DNA of 37,219 bases, from positions 1-37,219 of the forward strand of contig JAJPKJ010000028.1 of the NCBI GenBank assembly GCA_021323755.1, given 5' to 3'. The notes below the pieces were generated by a model. The model was given only the letters and a program-made list of their open reading frames with translations. It did not search any database and had not been told where the DNA came from. Shown here piece by piece: positions 26,276 to 31,818 of this stretch (within the stretch, counting starts at the first letter, position 1; each line of letters starts with the position of its first letter). Origin of the DNA: Chitinophagales bacterium (GTDB taxonomy: Bacteria > Bacteroidota > Bacteroidia > Chitinophagales > Chitinophagaceae). A program made the translations under genes and the position numbers.

Positions 26276-27049
26276 TTATGCCTTCTTTTTTGCGTGTATG
26301 AAGGTGCGTAAAGTTCTCAATATAATCTGTAACTCCATTTTCACAGACCATTGTTTGATATAGAGCAGGTCGAAAAGTAAACGTTCTTCGATTTTTTCTG
26401 GATCATTTGTAGAACCGAAACTCCCCAGAGACTGTGACAAACCGGTTATTCCAGGACTTACTTCGTTTCTGTATGGATATTCTTTGATCATTTGTTGGTA
26501 TAAAATATTTTCACTGAGCATGTGCGGCCTGGGACCGATAAGTGACATATCACCGGTAAGAACATTGATGAGTTGGGGGATTTCATCTAAATGATAATGT
26601 CTTAAAAACCTACCTACAGTAGTTATTCTTTCATCATTTTCATAAGTTGAACGAATATCGGCTTCATCATTCATGACCATAGTTCGGAACTTAATGCAAG
26701 TGAACACCGCGCCATTTTGTTTATTTCTCTTCTGTAAAAAGAAAACAGGTCCTTTTGAGTTTATTTTTATGAATAATGCAAGAAGCGGAACCAGCCAGGG
26801 CATTATTAAAATAATGCAAAATGTTGAAAATGCTATATCGACTGTGCGCTTAAAGTAACGATTCCTGTTTTTTTTGAGCGGAGAATCTAGATCAATTAAT
26901 TTGGAGAGTAAGTTTGATGTGTAATCATTTTTTTTGGCAGGATATATATTTAATATAGGAAGTTCATTTCTATTTAAGGCAATAACCTTCTTATGAATAG
27001 GTAAATTATTTTTAAGTTCTGAGATTACTATAATGTTTTCATTCTTCAT
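26276..27049 (-). CDS. Initiating sugar transferase (undecaprenyl-phosphate, PF02397)
   Basis: A 257-residue phosphoglycosyltransferase. A hydrophobic segment at about residues 70-95 follows YFKRTVDIAF; next are KGPVFFLQKRNKQNG (about 99-113), CIKFRTMVMND, the catalytic Asp-Glu in HLDEIPQLINVLTGDMSLIG (D155/E156) and PRP at 173-175. This is the monotopic catalytic domain of the WcaJ/WbaP/PglC superfamily, which transfers a sugar-1-phosphate to undecaprenyl phosphate and so starts repeat-unit synthesis. The N-terminal 65 residues are soluble and lack the four extra helices of full-length WcaJ. It is the only recognisable initiating enzyme here, although it sits in the sigma-led minus unit and not beside Wzx. 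Confidence 0.92.
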   Translation of the reverse strand: MKNENIIVISELKNNLPIHKKVIALNRNELPILNIYPAKKNDYTSNLLSKLIDLDSPLKKNRNRYFKRTVDIAFSTFCIILIMPWLVPLLALFIKINSKGPVFFLQKRNKQNGAVFTCIKFRTMVMNDEADIRSTYENDERITTVGRFLRHYHLDEIPQLINVLTGDMSLIGPRPHMLSENILYQQMIKEYPYRNEVSPGITGLSQSLGSFGSTNDPEKIEERLLFDLLYIKQWSVKMELQIILRTLRTFIHAKKKA

Positions 27050-27061
27050 AAATGAATGCTG

Positions 27062-27952
27062 TTATTTTTTGAAATTGAAAACCCTTGAGATATTGAACCC
27101 GAAATAAATCCCTCCTTTCCCCCAGCTATCCGTGGTTTTGGCCAAGTAATATGGTTCTATCATTCCTTGTGAATTCGAAAATACCAGTTGGAAAACGTGG
27201 CCGCCGGTTTCAAAATCAACTCCCATTGAAAAGGAATTATAAACTTTCATTGACTGGACCTGGTTGGGCAACAAATAATTGTATTCAGCATTAATGCTCA
27301 TTCTATTGGTGAGTTTAATCCTTCCGCCAAGTCCCAAAGCAAATACATCATTCTTATCTTCTGTAGTCGGTGTAAGGTTAAAATGGATCCATGTTGGCGT
27401 AAGTTGAAGCGATAGATTTTTGCTGATCCTTCTTGCGATCAATAATTGGTTTGTATATATCATCCTGTATTGGTCGGTGAGATAAGGTTTGTCAGTATAT
27501 CTTAATGTAACATAGGCAAGACTGGAGTAAATGTTTACTGAAACCGGCATACTATTATCACCATCTGTTTGACGAAGTAATTTATATTTAATTGATCCAT
27601 CCAATACCTTGTCCAATGAGCTTCTGCCGATGCCGATCGATAATCTGTCAGATAATCCGTAATTTAATCCAAGACGCAATGATGCATAATCAAGTCCAAA
27701 AAAATTATAGGCGCCTTGATTTAGCTGCCCGAAGCGATGCATAATATCGAACTCAAGAACTTTTGCTCCGGGTTGCTCGACAGTTTGAGTATTGATAATG
27801 TGGGTGGCTTTAAATGTCCCACGCACAAAGGTTTTGTGATGATCTGCATTAAGAGAATCATCAAGCATTTTTAATAGATTGTTGTCTTGTGCAAACGCAT
27901 TAATGCAAATGTTGGACAGCATGATAATGAAGAAAACTCTTTTCGGTCTCAT
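27062..27952 (-). CDS. DUF5777-type outer-membrane beta-barrel protein
   Basis: A 296-residue exported protein: the N-terminus has a hydrophobic stretch (VFFIIMLSNICINAFAQ) ending in an AxAQ signal-peptidase-I-like site. The rest alternates polar and hydrophobic residues with many aromatic strand ends (LEFDIMHRFGQLNQGAYNFFGLDYAS-like region near 65-90; TDSWGKGGIYFGFNISRVF near the end), typical of a small barrel. Short phrases such as HRFGQLNQGA and GRSSLDKVLDG fit my memory of the DUF5777 family; I could not search. It follows YceI with a 3-bp gap and is 12 bp before the sugar transferase gene. Likely location is the outer membrane; function is unknown. Confidence 0.72.
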   Translation of the reverse strand: MRPKRVFFIIMLSNICINAFAQDNNLLKMLDDSLNADHHKTFVRGTFKATHIINTQTVEQPGAKVLEFDIMHRFGQLNQGAYNFFGLDYASLRLGLNYGLSDRLSIGIGRSSLDKVLDGSIKYKLLRQTDGDNSMPVSVNIYSSLAYVTLRYTDKPYLTDQYRMIYTNQLLIARRISKNLSLQLTPTWIHFNLTPTTEDKNDVFALGLGGRIKLTNRMSINAEYNYLLPNQVQSMKVYNSFSMGVDFETGGHVFQLVFSNSQGMIEPYYLAKTTDSWGKGGIYFGFNISRVFNFKK

Positions 27953-27955
27953 TGA

Positions 27956-28498
27956 TTAATTTTTGATCTGGTCAGCAATAAATTTTACTTCGACAGTCAT
28001 TTGTGAGGCGATTTTATCCCTCACTAATGATGGGATTGAAATATTAAAATCTTCTGGTTTAAGGGTAAATGTTGCGTGCCCGGAAAGTTTTCCGTCAATA
28101 AATTGTAATGTCGCAGGCACATCAATATTTTTTTTAACTCCATGAAGTGTTAAGCTTCCTGAAACCTGAACATTGCTTGCTTCTCCATTTTTATTTATCT
28201 CGCCTGTGTAGGAGCCGGAAAAGTTTGCTTTTGGATATTTATCACTTTCCACATAATTTTCATTGAAATGGGTTTGCATCAATTCTTTCTTAAATTCAAA
28301 ACCTTTCATCAGTACGGCAAAAGCCATTTGTTTTTTTGTAATGTCAACTACCGCATTCGCCTGCTGATTCTCTGCTTTAATATCTTCTAATGGTGTTTTG
28401 GAATAAAACCCGATGAAGCCCGAACGTGTGATGTAGGTCTGACAATTGCTATGTACGGTTAGAAAAAATAAGACGGACAGGATGAATATTTTTTTCAC
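27956..28498 (-). CDS. YceI family periplasmic protein
   Basis: A 180-residue protein with a signal peptide (about residues 1-19) and the YceI lipocalin-like domain (PF04264). Visible features: YITRSGFIGFYSKTPLEDI (about 22-40), NYVESDKYPKANFSGSYTG (about 81-99), VSGSLTLHGVKKNIDVPATL (about 110-129) and a closing FKPEDF-like KPEDFNISIPSLVRDKIAS. YceI-fold proteins bind amphiphilic molecules, for example polyisoprenoids, in a hydrophobic barrel. It is 11 bp after the monoheme lipoprotein gene and 3 bp before the DUF5777 gene, so it probably works in the same envelope module. Confidence 0.9.
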   Translation of the reverse strand: MKKIFILSVLFFLTVHSNCQTYITRSGFIGFYSKTPLEDIKAENQQANAVVDITKKQMAFAVLMKGFEFKKELMQTHFNENYVESDKYPKANFSGSYTGEINKNGEASNVQVSGSLTLHGVKKNIDVPATLQFIDGKLSGHATFTLKPEDFNISIPSLVRDKIASQMTVEVKFIADQIKN

Positions 28499-28509
28499 GA
28501 TTTAATATT

Positions 28510-28902
28510 TTAATTATTTGGCGCGCCCCGATTTACCCACGCTACTATTTTATTAATGGTACATGATGCAAGTTGCGGAAGCCCTTGGGGCATTTGTGGG
28601 TATCCCGGATTATGTTCAATCACATTTACAAGATTTCCATTATTAACCTCTGTCATTACATCATTATAATCTGTTAATATGACACCCAGGTTTGAGTTGG
28701 TCGGATTGTGACAACTCACACAATTATATTCTAATATGGGAACGATATCATTTGCATAGGACATGTTGGTAGTATCGCAAGGAGTAACTCCAGTTTGTTG
28801 TATTAGTGTTTCTTCATTTTGTTTTGTACAGGAATTCAGGAAAAAAAGTATCAATAAAACTCCGCTTACTATGATGTATAAATATTTTTTTGTCATGTTC
28901 AT
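28510..28902 (-). CDS. Small monoheme cytochrome c-like lipoprotein
   Basis: A 130-residue lipoprotein. The lipobox is FLNSC with Cys25 as the lipidation site. A single heme-binding motif CVSCH (C61, C64, H65) follows NDIVPILEYN, as in Bacteroidota cytochrome-domain proteins (PSD1/DUF1549-like cytochrome family). A likely distal ligand is Met104 in YPQMPQGLP. The end (CTINKIVAWVNRGAPNN) resembles the last helix of cytochrome c. So it probably is a membrane-anchored periplasmic electron carrier or redox sensor. It is 22 bp after the OB-fold gene. No oxidase or cytochrome-maturation gene is nearby. Start may be either of two ATGs, codon 1 or 3. Confidence 0.8.
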   Translation of the reverse strand: MNMTKKYLYIIVSGVLLILFFLNSCTKQNEETLIQQTGVTPCDTTNMSYANDIVPILEYNCVSCHNPTNSNLGVILTDYNDVMTEVNNGNLVNVIEHNPGYPQMPQGLPQLASCTINKIVAWVNRGAPNN

Positions 28903-28924
28903 CCAATAAGTGATTTCAAAAACG

Positions 28925-29341
28925 TTAATTATTTTTTATTACACAATCGACAAGATTCACGTCTGATAGGAATCCTGAGCATTTGCCTTTTATCGTTATT
29001 TGTTGTCCTTTTTGTACTGTGCTATTTTTTGCATCAAACATCTTACAACTTATTCCACCCATCATTTGATCGGCGCTTAATAATATCAATGTTGCTCCGT
29101 TCGCATTCTCCGTGTGATCAACAGCGCCCGTCACCTCAATTATCTTGTCCAAATATTTTGCATTCGCTGCCGCCTCGTCTGAATTAAAATCTTTGTATAG
29201 GTCAACCGCTTTAATAAAAATTGCAGTTGTTTTATCTGCGACATCTGTATGTGGTTTTCTGTATTCATACACAAACCAGATCAAAAGACACAATAAGAGT
29301 AACACTGGTATTGCAACCAGAGCGCGTCTGCCGTAACTCAT
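28925..29341 (-). CDS. Membrane-anchored OB-fold (tRNA_anti-like) protein
   Basis: A 138-residue protein. One N-terminal membrane helix (about residues 8-26, ALVAIPVLLLLCLLIWFVY) follows a short basic stretch, leaving a soluble domain in the periplasm. The domain pattern DEAAANAKYLDKIIEVTGAV (about 54-73), ISCKMFDAKN and GQQITIKGKCSGF matches the tRNA_anti-like OB-fold family (PF12869), which despite its name occurs mostly in exported proteins of unknown role. Two cysteines (about 102 and 123) and a third near the end might form a disulfide. It lies 8 bp after the anti-sigma gene and 22 bp before the cytochrome-like gene. Confidence 0.75.
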   Translation of the reverse strand: MSYGRRALVAIPVLLLLCLLIWFVYEYRKPHTDVADKTTAIFIKAVDLYKDFNSDEAAANAKYLDKIIEVTGAVDHTENANGATLILLSADQMMGGISCKMFDAKNSTVQKGQQITIKGKCSGFLSDVNLVDCVIKNN

Positions 29342-29349
29342 AAAAAATT

Positions 29350-30828
29350 TTACTTACTAAAGATTGTTTTGATAAAACTTACATATACCCCGGTACTCCA
29401 GATTGAGAGGCTTCCGATTCCTAATCCTTGCACCGGAATTTTTACATATGGCTCGACCCGAATGATACCTGCTTTTCCAAGTGTATGCATATAGCCGGCA
29501 CTGAGATTAATAACACCAAACCAATTGGTAGGAGAATTGTCATAAGATTTGGAATAGTTCATTGGCCAACTGCTTCCTGTATATTCATATGCGTAATTAT
29601 AATTTTCTTTTTTCATGAAATACGTGGATAAACCCAATGTCGAGAACCAATTGCTTTTTGCTGTTGTCGACCAATTGTATTTTACATTGATCGGTAGTTC
29701 GAACATGTAGCAATTGCCATTCATATTCAGGATATTTACATTAGGGGGCACGTAAATATTTTTCATGTCAAAATATTTTGCGTCGGTATAATAAAATTTC
29801 TTATCATAAAGGAATCCTGTTTCAACACTTAATCTCTTGTTCAATTGATAGCCCAATAGAATTCCCGCTGAAAACCCCGTATTTTTTACAGATTGAAATT
29901 TTACCGTGCTTACGTCAAAACCGCCAACAATACCACCGTACAAAGAATGATTTTTATTTTTTTCGGGCTGATCATGTTTTTGTTTTGATAATGATTGACC
30001 TGTTTTGTTTTGAATTGAATCATTTTTATTTATTGCTTTTTCTGCGCTTATAACAGATGGTGTTGTTTTTTGCTGATCGTTATTTTGCATATTCCCGTTG
30101 TTGCTCTCATGGTTCATTGGTGCATCGGTTGATTGATCGACATTGTTTTTTTCAACTGCATCCTTATTTTTTTCACTGGCATTGCTGTTATTTGCTACTG
30201 GATTTATCGGTTCCTTTTTATTATGGATTGAGAAATCATTTTCCTCTTTTTCATTCTTATTCATTTTGGGTGATATAGAAAATCCATTCTTCATATTATT
30301 CTTATTAATGGCCTTTGTTGATCTTTTTGATTGATCCGGTAATGCTGTTGAATTATTATTTGGCTTTACCAGAGACAATAGAATTTTATCATGATTGATT
30401 GCAACTTTTCTTTTTATGGTATTATCCGATGCAAGTGGCTGAACATTTTTTTGCAATTTTATTTTTTCTTCGTTCAAAGAGCTCTTTGCAACCTTTGTGG
30501 TTTCGTCTTTTTTACTATCCGCATTTTTTGTTGCCGATGAAGTTTTAGGGTTTAGTGGTTTTTTAAGAGCAATGTTATCGTCGCTAAATTTTGAATCGTT
30601 CATAAAATACTTTCCGTTGCAAATCCAGACAAAGGGCAACAGTAAGAGAAGCCAGAGCAATTTGCGATAGCTGGTTTTCTTTTTTGCATCATCAGCTTCC
30701 TTTGCTGCGTCTTCCGTTTGCAATGCATGCGAAACCTTATCCCAATCCGGCTTATTGGTTTTTAGGGGGTAATCGTCTGCTGCTCTTCGAAACAGCTCAT
30801 CCATGTTATCGTCGCTCAAATATTGCAT
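29350..30828 (-). CDS. Anti-sigma-like protein fused to an outer-membrane beta-barrel domain
   Basis: A 492-residue protein with an unusual three-part layout. Residues 1-55 are charged and look cytoplasmic, like Bacteroidota anti-sigma N-termini (MDELFRRAADDYP, KPDWDKVSHAL). A membrane helix follows at about 57-70 (LLWLLLLLPFVWIC). Residues about 76-295 are a low-complexity linker rich in Lys, Asn, Ser, Asp and Gln. Residues about 296-492 are a PorT/OMP_b-brl-type barrel (PF13568): SLYGGIVGGFDVSTVKF, LLGYQLNKRLSVETGF, YMFELPINVKYNW, and aromatic-ended strands to the C-terminus. It overlaps the ECF sigma gene by 13 bp. Known cases of sigma-adjacent barrel proteins support a regulatory role; the direct sigma binding is inference. 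Confidence 0.75.
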   Translation of the reverse strand: MQYLSDDNMDELFRRAADDYPLKTNKPDWDKVSHALQTEDAAKEADDAKKKTSYRKLLWLLLLLPFVWICNGKYFMNDSKFSDDNIALKKPLNPKTSSATKNADSKKDETTKVAKSSLNEEKIKLQKNVQPLASDNTIKRKVAINHDKILLSLVKPNNNSTALPDQSKRSTKAINKNNMKNGFSISPKMNKNEKEENDFSIHNKKEPINPVANNSNASEKNKDAVEKNNVDQSTDAPMNHESNNGNMQNNDQQKTTPSVISAEKAINKNDSIQNKTGQSLSKQKHDQPEKNKNHSLYGGIVGGFDVSTVKFQSVKNTGFSAGILLGYQLNKRLSVETGFLYDKKFYYTDAKYFDMKNIYVPPNVNILNMNGNCYMFELPINVKYNWSTTAKSNWFSTLGLSTYFMKKENYNYAYEYTGSSWPMNYSKSYDNSPTNWFGVINLSAGYMHTLGKAGIIRVEPYVKIPVQGLGIGSLSIWSTGVYVSFIKTIFSK

Positions 30829-31391
30829 ATGTCTAATTGCTTGCTGCTATCGTTTATTTTTTTTTGCAACAATGCTCTTGCTTTTGATAAATTTGACTTA
30901 GATGCGCCAACCGAAATGCCCAATTTGTTGGCAATTTCCTGGTGCGTGAACCCGTCTATCACGTACATGTTAAAAACTGCACGATAAGATGGAGGAAGTT
31001 TTTTTACTTCCTGTATCAGTTCTTTATAAAGCAGGTTCTGGTCGGCTCCATGCGATCTGTCTTCCTGCTGCCATACATTATCATCCAGGGCGCCAATTTC
31101 AGGAAGCAGGCTATCTTTTCTTAATGCATCTATTGCCGTATTGACCATAATGGTGCGCATCCACCCCAATAATATTCTTTCCAGATTTTCCGGATTTTCG
31201 TAATGAAAACGCGTGAAGTTTCTGAAGACTTTTACGAACCCGTCGTTTACAATATCAATGGCCCGATCATACCTGTATATATATCTGAACACAATTTTCA
31301 GGCAATAACCAAAGTATCTCTCGTAAAAGATTTTTTGATTCTTATGGTTGTTATCCAAGCATGATGCTATGATATCCTGTAAATTTTCCAA
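30816..31391 (-). CDS. ECF RNA polymerase sigma factor
   Basis: A 191-residue sigma-70 family protein. Region 2 spans about residues 20-90 (YERYFGYCLKIVFRYIYRYD; DIVNDGFVKVFRNFTRF), and region 4 spans about 130-185 (LPPSYRAVFNMYVIDGFTHQEIANKLGISVGASKSNLSKAR-type sequence, with helix-turn-helix around HQEIANKLGISVGASKSN). No region 1 or 3 is present, so it belongs to the extracytoplasmic function group common in Bacteroidota. Its stop overlaps the start of the anti-sigma-like gene by 13 bp. It is the first gene of an uninterrupted nine-gene minus-strand run that includes envelope proteins and glycan export genes, which are its plausible targets. Confidence 0.92.
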   Translation of the reverse strand: MENLQDIIASCLDNNHKNQKIFYERYFGYCLKIVFRYIYRYDRAIDIVNDGFVKVFRNFTRFHYENPENLERILLGWMRTIMVNTAIDALRKDSLLPEIGALDDNVWQQEDRSHGADQNLLYKELIQEVKKLPPSYRAVFNMYVIDGFTHQEIANKLGISVGASKSNLSKARALLQKKINDSSKQLDICNI

Positions 31392-31526
31392 TCTCTGTCC
31401 GGTGGTTTTGCATATAATACGATTTTTTTTGCATTTGGTTGCAATAATTCATCAAAGCAGGCTAAAATTATCTCCGCTTATTGCTTAATGTTATATATAG
31501 GATAAGGCAAAATCAAACCAGAATGC

Positions 31527-31730
31527 TTAAACGCGTGTTTTTAATCTTAGTTCTGCAACGATGTTTGAATAAAGGATATCGCCGTTTTGGCTGAAAAGCA
31601 CCATTTCAATAAAAAGTGCAATTATTTTATCTTCTTGAGCTCCTAAAATATTTTCAGCATCTTTTTCATTTCTTTTTAGTGTCCTGGTCACGCAATTAAT
31701 TTTAGGCATTTCGACACTGATTTTGATCAT
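31527..31730 (-). CDS. Possible small hypothetical protein, 67 residues
   Basis: A short frame between the sigma gene and the T9SS protein gene. It starts MIKISVEMPKINCVTRTLKR and ends IVAELRLKTRV, with no membrane helix, signal peptide or family I recognise. In its favour, an AGGAGG lies directly against the first ATG (zero spacing) and 21 bases before the second ATG, and the gap has no other gene. Against it, spacing to either start is wrong for ribosome binding, and a frame this short can arise by chance in AT-rich DNA. Confidence 0.25.
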   Translation of the reverse strand: MIKISVEMPKINCVTRTLKRNEKDAENILGAQEDKIIALFIEMVLFSQNGDILYSNIVAELRLKTRV

Positions 31731-31752
31731 CCTCCTAAAAATGAATTGATTA

Positions 31753-31783
31753 TTTCATATCTGCCGGAAATGTATTATTTTGG
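31753..31783 (+). promoter_or_regulatory. Weak candidate promoter for the T9SS propeller protein
   Basis: TTTC at 31753-31756 is followed after 19 bases by TATTTTGG at 31776-31783. Each part has one mismatch to the Bacteroidota TTTG and TAnnTTTG elements, but the spacing is right and the ATG follows about 35 bp later (31819). Confidence 0.3.
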
Positions 31784-31818
31784 TTGATTATTACTCTATT
31801 AAAATCCTTTTTCCTGCC

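Larger units (their letters stand above)
31392..31818. other. Intergenic region between the sigma-factor unit and the T9SS protein
   Basis: This 427-bp stretch must hold the promoters of both the minus-strand sigma unit and the plus-strand secreted protein. Apart from one weak minus-strand reading frame (31527-31730) and a promoter-like pair for the plus-strand gene (31753-31783), I see no RNA gene, repeat or clear terminator. No CAAAnnTA (minus-strand -7) match with correct spacing was found in front of the sigma gene, which may use its own, different consensus. Confidence 0.5.

Noticed and set aside
2583-27049. Horizontal-transfer island boundaries (att sites, IS elements, tRNA target) around the polysaccharide locus
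   Set aside because: No transposase, integrase, tRNA or flanking direct repeat could be found by eye, although such loci are often transferred.
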